A stretch of 64,000 nt of DNA from Paraclostridium bifermentans (GTDB lineage: Bacteria; Bacillota; Clostridia; Peptostreptococcales; Peptostreptococcaceae). A program made the position numbers and the translations under genes. A model generated the notes under the pieces. That model saw nothing but the letters and a program-made list of their open reading frames with translations. It had not been told where the DNA came from and ran no database searches. Shown here one piece after another: positions 52,440-59,703 of the stretch; positions within the stretch are counted from its first letter, which is position 1, and each line of letters starts with the position of its first letter. The DNA lies in the NCBI RefSeq assembly GCF_019916025.1, contig NZ_CP079737.1, forward strand, positions 2,232,001 to 2,296,000, given 5' to 3'.

Positions 52440-53705
52440 CTACACTATACTTTTATCTATAACATCTTTTATATTAACAGATTTATTATCTTCTACTTTA
52501 ACAACTTCACCTTCCCAGGTTCTTATCATTATATAATCCGATCCCTTTGAGATTAAATATTGAGGTAATAAAGGTGTTTTACCTTTTCCTTTAGGAGCAT
52601 TTATTATATAAGTTGGAATAGCCATCCCAGATGTATATCCTCTTAGATACTCCATTATCTCCATACCCTCATCTACAGATGTATTAAAATGAGTAGTTCC
52701 TTTTACATGTTTACTATGGAATATATAGTAAGGTTTTACTCTTATTTTAAGAAGCTCATGATTTAAACATCTCATTAAATATTTATCATTATTAACTCCA
52801 TTTAATAAAACAGCCTGATTTCCTAATGGAACTCCGTTATTTGCTAATTTTTCGCACGCTTCTTTAGTTTCTTTTGTTATTTCCATTGGGTTGTTAAAAT
52901 GTGTATTTATATATATAGGATGATACTTCTTTATCATATTGCAAAATTCATCAGTGATTCTTTGTGGCATAGTTACCAAAGTTCTACTTCCTAATCTTAT
53001 ATAATCTACATGATCAATTTTTCTTATTTCACTAATTATCCATTCTAGCATATCATCATTAAGTGTAAGTGGATCTCCACCAGTTATAAGTACATCTCTT
53101 ATTTCTGTATTCTCTTTAATATAATTTATAGACTCTTTAATTACTTCTTTGCTTTTTTTGCAATCTTCTTGTCCAATATTTCGTCTTCTTTGACAATGTC
53201 TACAGTACATAGCACACTCATTTGTAACATTTATAATTAATCTATCTGGATATCTTCTAGTTATACTACCTGCTGGATTGGTGAATTCTTCTCCCATAGG
53301 ATCCAAATCACTTATTGATTCGTCTAGTTCTACACTAGATGGAATTGACATTAATTTTATTGCATCATATGGATTATTAGGATCTATTAAGCTTAGATAG
53401 TATGGAGAAATAGCCCATCTAAATTTACTTTGAACATTTTTAATATTTTCAACTTCTTTTTCAGTTAAGCTTAAAATTTTACTAAGCATATCAACATCAG
53501 TTATTCTATTAGATAACTGCCATTTATAATCATCCCAATCTTCTTCTTTTGCATTTAAAACCTCTAAAATTTTTCTTTTTCTATAGTTTATGGATTCTTC
53601 ATTTTTAATACCAGTTGGAATTGTATCTTTAATTTTTATATAATCTTCTATTCTTGATTTTAACTCTGATGCTCTCTCTAAAGAAATCTTATTTTTCTCA
53701 TTCAT
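52440..53705 (-). CDS. eam: Glutamate 2,3-aminomutase (radical SAM, PLP)
   Basis: 421 residues from the ATG at 53705 (TAGGTAAG upstream). It belongs to the lysine 2,3-aminomutase family: radical-SAM cysteines CAMYCRHC (about 167), PLP-lysine region APKGKGKTP. The two acidic residues that bind the lysine side-chain ammonium in lysine 2,3-aminomutase (Asp293 and Asp330 in C. subterminale) are replaced by Lys in FHSKHVKG and Asn in YIINAPKG, the replacements known from C. difficile glutamate 2,3-aminomutase. It makes beta-glutamate, a compatible solute. It is transcribed alone with an unusual GC-rich leader hairpin. Confidence 0.9.
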   Translation of the reverse strand: MNEKNKISLERASELKSRIEDYIKIKDTIPTGIKNEESINYRKRKILEVLNAKEEDWDDYKWQLSNRITDVDMLSKILSLTEKEVENIKNVQSKFRWAISPYYLSLIDPNNPYDAIKLMSIPSSVELDESISDLDPMGEEFTNPAGSITRRYPDRLIINVTNECAMYCRHCQRRRNIGQEDCKKSKEVIKESINYIKENTEIRDVLITGGDPLTLNDDMLEWIISEIRKIDHVDYIRLGSRTLVTMPQRITDEFCNMIKKYHPIYINTHFNNPMEITKETKEACEKLANNGVPLGNQAVLLNGVNNDKYLMRCLNHELLKIRVKPYYIFHSKHVKGTTHFNTSVDEGMEIMEYLRGYTSGMAIPTYIINAPKGKGKTPLLPQYLISKGSDYIMIRTWEGEVVKVEDNKSVNIKDVIDKSIV

Positions 53706-53710
53706 AAGCA

Positions 53711-53757
53711 ACTTACCTAAGCTTTATCACTTAGGTTCCCCCTTCCGCGTCATAGTT
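53711..53757 (-). other. Structured leader of eam, unassigned
   Basis: On the minus strand ACGCGGAAGGGGGAACCUAAG is followed by UGAUAAAG and CUUAGGU, giving an AACCUAAG/CUUAGGU hairpin that ends in the ribosome site region. The block is GC-rich in an AT-rich surrounding, which suggests selection on RNA structure. GGGGGAACC recalls part of the ydaO aptamer but the rest of that aptamer is missing. Confidence 0.4.
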
Positions 53758-53868
53758 GTGTTTTTTTTAACAGAATTAATGACTGATTACTTGCATTTTT
53801 TCTTTCTTTGAATTTATTCTATCATATTTTTTCTCTTTTTTCAATAAATTCTGAAATTTAACAAAATT

Positions 53869-53902
53869 AATAGGTCTTAATAAAATTAAGACCTATTAAT
53901 TA
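53869..53902 (-). terminator. Intrinsic terminator
   Basis: TTAATAGGTCTTAAT and ATTAAGACCTATTAA, after the stop at 53905. Confidence 0.78.
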
Positions 53903-53904
53903 AT

Positions 53905-54546
53905 TTATTTATATATTATGTTTTTTACGACTTTAATTCCATTTTGAATCATACTATTAAAAAATACTATGTTCATAATTTCAGCATTATGTACTTTCGG
54001 TATATCGTAAGTATCTACTAAATCCATTGGTACTATAATTTGTTTATAAATATTATTTTGATTAAAATAAGACTTCAATGTTACTGCAAATTGATAAATA
54101 CAAATATCAGTACAGTCTCCAACAATTATAACATTTTCAATATTTTTAAAACTTATATTATTCAAGCAGAAAAATCCATTAGTAGAATTTTTAGGTACTA
54201 TCTTTATGTTTCTAATAGATTTTATTTCGTTAACAACTTCACTTTCTTCATCATCACTTAAACAATGAATTGGATAACTTTGTAGCTCTATAGATTCTTT
54301 AGTATGGCTATCTGTAAATGCTACAATTTTACAATTTTTACTTACTACATAATCACCTAATTTTTTAATGGGATTTATTAACTTTTCTACTCTATCTGAA
54401 TATAGAGAACCTTTTTTAGCAAATCCATTATTCATATCCACAATAAATAATATGGTTTTTTCCATATCTAACTCATCAATATTTATATCTTCTAATTGAA
54501 TTAAACTCTCTTTCATATATTTTAAATCATTTAATAGCTTTTCCAC
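53905..54546 (-). CDS. Isochorismatase-family cysteine hydrolase (nicotinamidase-like)
   Basis: 213 residues. Catalytic Asp in FIVDMNNGF (about 37), metal ligands in FTDSHTKES followed by YPIHCL, catalytic Lys probably in IKIVPKNSTNGF, and the nucleophile Cys in VGDCTDICIYQFA (about 148). This set of Asp-Lys-Cys plus Asp/His metal ligands is that of nicotinamidases, so conversion of nicotinamide to nicotinate is plausible, but relatives use other amides. Single gene with its own terminator. Confidence 0.82.
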   Translation of the reverse strand: MEKLLNDLKYMKESLIQLEDINIDELDMEKTILFIVDMNNGFAKKGSLYSDRVEKLINPIKKLGDYVVSKNCKIVAFTDSHTKESIELQSYPIHCLSDDEESEVVNEIKSIRNIKIVPKNSTNGFFCLNNISFKNIENVIIVGDCTDICIYQFAVTLKSYFNQNNIYKQIIVPMDLVDTYDIPKVHNAEIMNIVFFNSMIQNGIKVVKNIIYK

Positions 54547-54626
54547 TTTTCCACCCCTTTTTAAATGTTTATTACAATAATATCAAAGTATTTATCTTCT
54601 ATCAATTGTAACAAGTTCAAAAAACT

Positions 54627-54662
54627 AAAAAGTATAATTGTATACATACAATTATACTTTTT
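54627..54662 (-). terminator. Intrinsic terminator
   Basis: AAAAAGTATAATTGTAT and ATACAATTATACTTTTT next to the hutD-like stop. Confidence 0.85.
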
Positions 54663-54666
54663 ACAT

Positions 54667-55284
54667 TTAGTAATAAACTATACTTTCAATTATATCTAAT
54701 TCTTCTTCTTGACTATTTATTAAAATTAATTTTCCTTTAAATCCTTTTTTAAATTTTACTATAGCTAAATCACCTTGTTCTACTTCAAGTATATTACCAT
54801 TATCTAATTTAATTTTAAAGCTTCCATTTAAGCTATAAAAGCAATTAAATTCATATCTGTAGAAACTATCATTTAAATTCATTTTAGGTTCTAAAATTAT
54901 TTCTGATTTTACATTTATGTATCTTAATTCACAACTACAATCTTCACTTGTCATCAAGTTAAAGTCTGTAGCTTTTCCATAACTTATAGTATCCCAATCC
55001 CCACTAAAGCTATCTATATCAAACTTTTCAAGCTTTTTGTCATAATGATTTTGATGCCTTAATAGTAAATTACCATCTAAAACCATTATTTTTCTTTGTA
55101 TATTTGGAAGTTTAGTAAATTCTGACTCTTCTGCTTCAACAGTTGCTGAGCTTATTCTCCATTTAAAATTTTTCTTTTCATACGAAGAATTTTCAGGATA
55201 TATATACAATTGATTTGTGATTCCTCCAGACCATTTGTTAATTTTCTGACCTTGCTCTTTTATAATTTTAATTTTACAAGTCAA
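54667..55284 (-). CDS. HutD/Ves-family protein
   Basis: 205 residues, the length of HutD. Bicupin fold with the family blocks NKWSGGITNQLYIYP (about 18-32), FKWRISSATVEAEESEF and LPNIQRKIMVLDGNLLL. HutD is linked to histidine utilisation in other bacteria and may sense a metabolite or limit flux, while Ves is cold-related; no hut genes lie nearby here. Its role in this organism is open. AGGAGGG upstream. Confidence 0.85.
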   Translation of the reverse strand: MTCKIKIIKEQGQKINKWSGGITNQLYIYPENSSYEKKNFKWRISSATVEAEESEFTKLPNIQRKIMVLDGNLLLRHQNHYDKKLEKFDIDSFSGDWDTISYGKATDFNLMTSEDCSCELRYINVKSEIILEPKMNLNDSFYRYEFNCFYSLNGSFKIKLDNGNILEVEQGDLAIVKFKKGFKGKLILINSQEEELDIIESIVYY

Positions 55285-55369
55285 AATATCCCCCTCCTAA
55301 TTTAAATACGTATTTATATTAATTATATATTAAATTTGACCCGTATATTACAATGTACTAAAATTATAT

Positions 55370-55411
55370 TAAAAATAAAACTGTAGAACATAATGTTCTA
55401 CAGTTTTATTT
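55370..55411 (-). terminator. Intrinsic terminator
   Basis: AAAAATAAAACTGTAGAACAT and ATGTTCTACAGTTTTATTTTT, perfect arms, overlapping the end of the small membrane-protein gene. Confidence 0.85.
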
Positions 55412-55600
55412 TTAATATCTTGCTCTATCTATTCCTCCAAGTACTATATGTGCAACTCCTGCGCCTACTAAAAGAGCACCTGCCATATTTTTATAATCTT
55501 TTTTATCAAATTTATCATGCTTATTTTGCTTAACATCTAACACAATTCCTGCTGTCGTAACTGCTGTACCTAGTGCTATTGGAATCATACCTTTTTTCAT
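55412..55600 (-). CDS. Small membrane protein, unknown
   Basis: 62 residues from the ATG at 55600, which has GGAGGGTG nine bases upstream. Two hydrophobic stretches (residues 5-20 and 42-56) are separated by a basic, Lys/Asp-rich loop (KQNKHDKFDKKDYK). No recognised family. Single gene. Confidence 0.6.
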   Translation of the reverse strand: MKKGMIPIALGTAVTTAGIVLDVKQNKHDKFDKKDYKNMAGALLVGAGVAHIVLGGIDRARY

Positions 55601-55788
55601 AAATTCACCCTCCATACAAATTAATAAGTTTTAATAGTTTAAAACTATATAGTTAATATCTCACGAATTTTATCTTTACATTCGAAGTAATATTTTCATA
55701 ATTTGTATAAAAGTATTTTCATTAATATTTATTTATAAATTTTGGTATACTTTATTTATATAATAAATTAAAATTAGGAGATTATTTT

Positions 55789-56313
55789 ATGAGATATGTT
55801 ATAGTATCAGTAACCAAAGGAAATGCAGGTGATTTTAATAATAGACTTCGAAAAAACTTATTTGAAAAATTTGGAGCTAAATCTTCAAAACTTCCACCAC
55901 ACTTTACAATAAAATCTCCATTTGAATCAGAAGATTTATCATCACTTGAAAATATGTTACAAAAGTTTTGTAATTCAAATCCTATTTCTAAATATAAAAT
56001 AGATGGTTATGAACATTTTGATGACCGTGTTGTTTATATGAAAGTTTTAATGAGCCCTCAGGGAAAAATAATCCATGATAAATTAATATCAGAGTTAGAA
56101 AAGTTTAAATATATTAAATTCAATAATCACGATGGAAAAGATAAAATTTTTCATGTAACTTTAGCATCTAAAAAGATCAAGAAAAGTTATAAGGACATTT
56201 TCAATTATGTAACTCCAATACCGTGTAGCTTTGATTGTACTTTTGATAATATATCAATATTTAAATGGCAAGATGATACATGGGTTTTACATAAAGAATA
56301 TTTATTTAAATAG
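55789..56313 (+). CDS. 2H phosphoesterase (2'-5' RNA ligase family)
   Basis: 174 residues with the two His-x-Thr catalytic motifs of the 2H superfamily: PPHFTIKSPF (about 38) and FHVTLASKK (about 122). Such enzymes act on 2'-5' or cyclic phosphodiester bonds in RNA; the Bacillus homologue is YjcG. AGGAG upstream of the ATG. Single gene, divergent from the small membrane-protein gene. Confidence 0.85.
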   Translation: MRYVIVSVTKGNAGDFNNRLRKNLFEKFGAKSSKLPPHFTIKSPFESEDLSSLENMLQKFCNSNPISKYKIDGYEHFDDRVVYMKVLMSPQGKIIHDKLISELEKFKYIKFNNHDGKDKIFHVTLASKKIKKSYKDIFNYVTPIPCSFDCTFDNISIFKWQDDTWVLHKEYLFK

Positions 56314-56382
56314 ATAAAAAATTCACCTAGTTCCATAGATTATGCATATTTTTTAGTAAATATGATTTCATTAAGCGTAGTA

Positions 56383-56420
56383 AAAAAGGAAAGATAATTA
56401 TATAATTATCTTTCCTTTTT
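56383..56420. terminator. Bidirectional intrinsic terminator
   Basis: AAAAAAGGAAAGATAATTAT and ATAATTATCTTTCCTTTTTT between converging genes. Confidence 0.85.
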
Positions 56421-56422
56421 TA

Positions 56423-56626
56423 CTACTTCTCATCTTCTTCATATTCCATATAATCTTCAACTTCATGTCCACATGCTGGACATTTATATTTATCTACACA
56501 GAACTCGAATTCTTCTTTTGTTTCATTATCAGTTCCTTCGTTTATTACTTCAAAGTCAGTTCCTTCTTCATGACTTATTAAATCCATAACCTCAATTATA
56601 CACTTAGGACAATACATTGTACTCAT
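56423..56626 (-). CDS. Small zinc-ribbon protein
   Basis: 67 residues with two Cys-x-x-Cys knuckles, YCPKC (residues 5-9) and KCPACGHE (about 49-56), expected to bind one zinc. The spacer and tail are strongly acidic (EEDEK end). GGAGG before the ATG. Function unknown. Confidence 0.72.
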   Translation of the reverse strand: MSTMYCPKCIIEVMDLISHEEGTDFEVINEGTDNETKEEFEFCVDKYKCPACGHEVEDYMEYEEDEK

Positions 56627-56722
56627 ATGTCAACCTCCATATTTTTGCATATATATTCCCTACTATATTAACATTTAAATTATATTTTTACTATACAATA
56701 CAAATAAAATTAATTTATTTCA

Positions 56723-56759
56723 TAAAAAATGAGCTATATAAATATATAGCTCATTTTTT
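56723..56759 (-). terminator. Intrinsic terminator
   Basis: AAAAAATGAGCTATATA and TATATAGCTCATTTTTT after the stop at 56765. Confidence 0.85.
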
Positions 56760-56764
56760 ATCTT

Positions 56765-56956
56765 CTATTTAGATATTTCTTTTAAAAACAGTTCTTCACT
56801 TTCTTTTATAACTAATTCTCCATCTATAAATCCTACCGCTTCTTTCTTAAATGAACGACATTGACCTATACAACCTGTTTTTACATTTTCGTCCCCAACA
56901 ATTTCTTTTATTTTATTAACATCAACATTTGAACAAAATGGACATACTCTTATCAT
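56765..56956 (-). CDS. DUF1450-like cysteine protein (YuzB-like)
   Basis: 63 residues. CPFC at residues 5-8 and TGCIGQCRSF near residue 33, followed by AVGFIDGELVIKESEELFLKEI, which matches the GEVV-x-ET-x-EEL pattern of YuzB/DUF1450 proteins. A thioredoxin-like or ferredoxin-like metal site is possible. The role is unknown. AGGAGG before the ATG. Confidence 0.7.
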   Translation of the reverse strand: MIRVCPFCSNVDVNKIKEIVGDENVKTGCIGQCRSFKKEAVGFIDGELVIKESEELFLKEISK

Positions 56957-57313
56957 TTTTAAAATCCTCCTAAAGCCTCTTTAATTTAATGTATTTAAAA
57001 TATACCCGTTGCAAATTAATCCAAACATATTTATTGAAAATTTTCAAAATTCCATATATAACTAATTTAAATTTCTGATTTATAAAAATTACTTAATAAT
57101 TATTAACTATAGTTATATATACTTAGAAAACTTAATTTAAATAAATAAAATCGAGTAATTTTAAGGTTATTTGTAAAAAAATATAATTTTTTCGAAATTT
57201 TTATATACTTATCTAAAAAAAAATGATAATATATATAAGTATTTTTATTATATGTATACAAAATACAGCATTGAAATTATAAAATGATATTTATAAAATA
57301 GGAGGATTCTTAA
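56957..57313. other. AT-rich intergenic region before satP
   Basis: No gene or recognised RNA seen. It contains a 14-bp palindrome TTGAAAATTTTCAA (57034-57047) and several long A/T runs. A TTGAAA/TAAAAT pair at 57271-57299 has 17-bp spacing but would start transcription inside the ribosome site, so the real promoter is probably further left. Confidence 0.5.
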
Positions 57314-57925
57314 ATGACAAACGAAACAAAAGTAAAAGTTGTAACAGCTGATCCTTCAGCATTAGGACTTTTCGGACTAGCAATGATAACATTAGTTGCA
57401 TCATCTTCTAAGTTAGGCTTAACTTCTGGAATATCTTTAGTTTTACCATGGGCTATATTCTTAGGAGCTACTGCTCAATTATTTGCATGTATAAACGACT
57501 TTAAACACAATAATACATTTGGAGCTACTGCTTTTGGTGGATATGCATTCTTCTGGTATGCAGTTGGTTTTACTTGGTTAATACAAAACGGAGTTTTTGG
57601 ACCTGAATTACAAGCTTCTGCTGATCCTAAACAATTAGGTTTTGCTTACTTAGGATATTTAATATTCACATTATTTATGACTGTTGGAGCTATGGAAACT
57701 CATAAAGTATTATTTATAATATTTGTTCTTATAGACTGCTTATTCATAGGGTTAACTTTAAGTTCATTTGGTATAATGGAACACGCTGCTCATCAATTTG
57801 CAGCATATTCTGAGTTAGGAATAGCAATATTCTCATTCTACGGTTCTGCTGCAGCTGTTTTAAACACTCACTTTGGTAGAGTATTTTTACCTGTAGGAAA
57901 GCCATTTGGAATATTTAAGAAGTAA
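57314..57925 (+). CDS. satP: Acetate/succinate transporter family protein (GPR1/FUN34/YaaH, SatP)
   Basis: 203 residues with six membrane segments. The family signature NPAPLGL-like start is present as ADPSALGLFGLAM (about 13-25), followed by GATAQLFACINDFKHNNTFGATAFGGYAFFW. It is a proton- or channel-type carrier for acetate and other short acids, which fits a fermenting anaerobe. GGAGG upstream. It is monocistronic, with a strong terminator after it. Confidence 0.92.
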   Translation: MTNETKVKVVTADPSALGLFGLAMITLVASSSKLGLTSGISLVLPWAIFLGATAQLFACINDFKHNNTFGATAFGGYAFFWYAVGFTWLIQNGVFGPELQASADPKQLGFAYLGYLIFTLFMTVGAMETHKVLFIIFVLIDCLFIGLTLSSFGIMEHAAHQFAAYSELGIAIFSFYGSAAAVLNTHFGRVFLPVGKPFGIFKK

Positions 57926-57988
57926 TTATTTTTAGGGGGATCTAGATATAATCAATATTATATCTAATCCTATTATATTGATATAGAT

Positions 57989-58035
57989 AAATAGGGTATG
58001 TTCTAAACTTTAATGTAGAACATACCCTATTTTTA
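57989..58035 (+). terminator. Intrinsic terminator of satP
   Basis: AAATAGGGTATGTTCTA and TAGAACATACCCTATTTTT, perfect 17-bp stem. Confidence 0.88.
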
Positions 58036-58052
58036 TTTGTATAAATGCCAAA

Positions 58053-58081
58053 TAATAAATTTTAATATTTTGTACATACTA
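58053..58081 (+). promoter_or_regulatory. Sigma-G/F-like promoter of spoVAF
   Basis: TAATA (58053-58057; four of five to GMATR), 17-base spacer, CATACTA (58075-58081; full match to CATNNTA). Start near 58088, before the AAAGGG ribosome site. This predicts forespore expression. Confidence 0.55.
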
Positions 58082-58117
58082 TTATAGATTAGTTATTAAA
58101 TTAGAAAGGGTGTTTTA

Positions 58118-59539
58118 ATGATTCTAACTAAAAGTATTAAACGAAATGTAGAACTTATGAAAGAACACCTCCCTTTAGATAAAAGTTTTGATGTTATCCA
58201 AAGAGAGGTTATTATCGGCGGAAAAAGCTGTTATTTGTTCTTTATTGATGGGTTTATAAAAGATGAAGTCATGGAAAGGATACTTTCTGGTTTCTTTAAA
58301 ATATCAGAAAAAGATTTCGAATCAGTTCATGAGTTAAAAGACTTTATACATAAATATATTCCATATATAGAGGTAGCAAAAGAAAATAAATTAAAAAATA
58401 TAGCTAAGGAAGTTCTTTCAGGCCCTATGGCTATATTAATTGATGGTTTTGATGAGTCTATTATCCTAGATGTTAGGACATATCCTGTACGTGGTATAGG
58501 AGAACCCGAAAAAGAAAAATCACTTAAGGGCGCAAAAGATGGTTTTGTTGAAACTATAGTTTTTAATACTGCTCTTGTCAGACGAAGAGTAAAAGATCCT
58601 GATCTTATCTTTGAGATGTTTAGCGTTGGTCAGAGATCCAAGACAGATGTAGTTATTGGGTATATAGATGGATTGGTAGATGATAAAACATTAAAACATT
58701 TAAAAAAACAAATAGACGAAATAAATGTAAAATCATTAGTAATGAGTGAACAAAGTATAGTTGAGGCCCTTGTCCAAAGTAGATGGTATAACCCATTTCC
58801 AAAAGCTAGGTACACAGAACGTCCTGATGTTGCAGCTGCTCATGTTTTAGAGGGTAAGATATTGTTAATCATAGATAACTCCCCTAATGCAATAATATTA
58901 CCAACTACAATATTTGATTTTTTGCAGGATGTTGATGATTTTTACCAACCTGTAATCATAGGAAATTATTTAAGGCTAATTAGAAATTTTACATTATTGG
59001 CTACTTTTATGATAACTCCTTTATATACTCTGGCTATAAGGTATGCATCTGAACTTCCAGTATGGTTGCAATTTATAGTGCCAAAAGACCCCTACGATGT
59101 TCCTATTTTTCTACAGTTTTTAATTTTGGAGTTTTCTGTAGATGCACTCCAACTTGCCTCACTTAATACTCCTGGGTCACTAGGTATGTCCTTATCTGTT
59201 ATTGGTGCCCTTATTTTAGGTGATTTTGCAGTACAAACTGGCTGGTTTATACCTCACACCATACTATATATGGCTATTGTTGCACTAGGAAGCTACTCTC
59301 AACCAAGCGTTGATTTAGGATATTCTATAAAAATAGTTAGGATACTGCTCTTAATTTTAACAGCTGCATTTAATATCTGGGGATTTGTCGCTGGATTAAT
59401 AATTGCACTTGTACTTCTAATGACAAATAAAACAATAACTGGAAAAAGCTACTTATATCCACTTATTCCATTTGAATATAGTGCTTTAAAAAGATTAATT
59501 TTTAGAGTTAAACTAGATGCTAAAAATGAAGGTAAATAG
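58118..59539 (+). CDS. spoVAF: Spore germination protein, SpoVAF/GerAA family
   Basis: 473 residues. N-terminal soluble half with the GerA signature region MAILIDGFDESIILDVRTYPVRGIGEPE-like (about 105-135; the conserved RGxxEPE-type block and VVIGYIDGLVDDKTL follow) and a C-terminal half of about five membrane segments (PVIIGNYLRLIRNFTLLATF, LQLASLNTPGSLG). Length and sequence fit SpoVAF better than GerAA. In Bacillus SpoVAF aids release of ions or dipicolinate during germination. Here it stands alone, without other spoVA or gerB/gerC genes, behind a sigma-G-like promoter. Confidence 0.85.
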   Translation: MILTKSIKRNVELMKEHLPLDKSFDVIQREVIIGGKSCYLFFIDGFIKDEVMERILSGFFKISEKDFESVHELKDFIHKYIPYIEVAKENKLKNIAKEVLSGPMAILIDGFDESIILDVRTYPVRGIGEPEKEKSLKGAKDGFVETIVFNTALVRRRVKDPDLIFEMFSVGQRSKTDVVIGYIDGLVDDKTLKHLKKQIDEINVKSLVMSEQSIVEALVQSRWYNPFPKARYTERPDVAAAHVLEGKILLIIDNSPNAIILPTTIFDFLQDVDDFYQPVIIGNYLRLIRNFTLLATFMITPLYTLAIRYASELPVWLQFIVPKDPYDVPIFLQFLILEFSVDALQLASLNTPGSLGMSLSVIGALILGDFAVQTGWFIPHTILYMAIVALGSYSQPSVDLGYSIKIVRILLLILTAAFNIWGFVAGLIIALVLLMTNKTITGKSYLYPLIPFEYSALKRLIFRVKLDAKNEGK

Positions 59540-59544
59540 TCTTT

Positions 59545-59579
59545 AAAAAATGATGCCACTAAACGGCATCATTTTTTTA
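59545..59579 (+). terminator. Intrinsic terminator of spoVAF
   Basis: AAAAAATGATGCC-ACTAAAC-GGCATCATTTTTTT. Confidence 0.9.
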
Positions 59580-59583
59580 TTAA

Positions 59584-59630
59584 ACAAATTCAATGAAATG
59601 TGCTAACTTTACACATTTAATCGAATTTGT
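59584..59630. promoter_or_regulatory. Large imperfect inverted repeat upstream of ohyA
   Basis: ACAAATTCAATGAAATGTG (59584-59602) and CACATTTAATCGAATTTGT (59612-59630): 19-bp arms, 17 matching, 9-base spacer. It lies after the spoVAF terminator and about 75 bases before ohyA, so it is likely an operator. Confidence 0.55.
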
Positions 59631-59703
59631 TTATTTATAACCTCCGGAAATTTAATTACTCTTACTTATAAGGAAATTTAATAAATTATGGGGGTGTAAT
59701 ATA

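Noticed and set aside
53711-53757. Possible ydaO (c-di-AMP) riboswitch before eam
   Set aside because: Only the GGGGGAACC-hairpin part is similar; the long second half of the ydaO fold is absent because the gene starts within about 15 bases.
53843-53862. CodY-like word before eam (AAATTCTGAAATTT)
   Set aside because: About four mismatches to the 15-bp consensus; too weak in AT-rich DNA.
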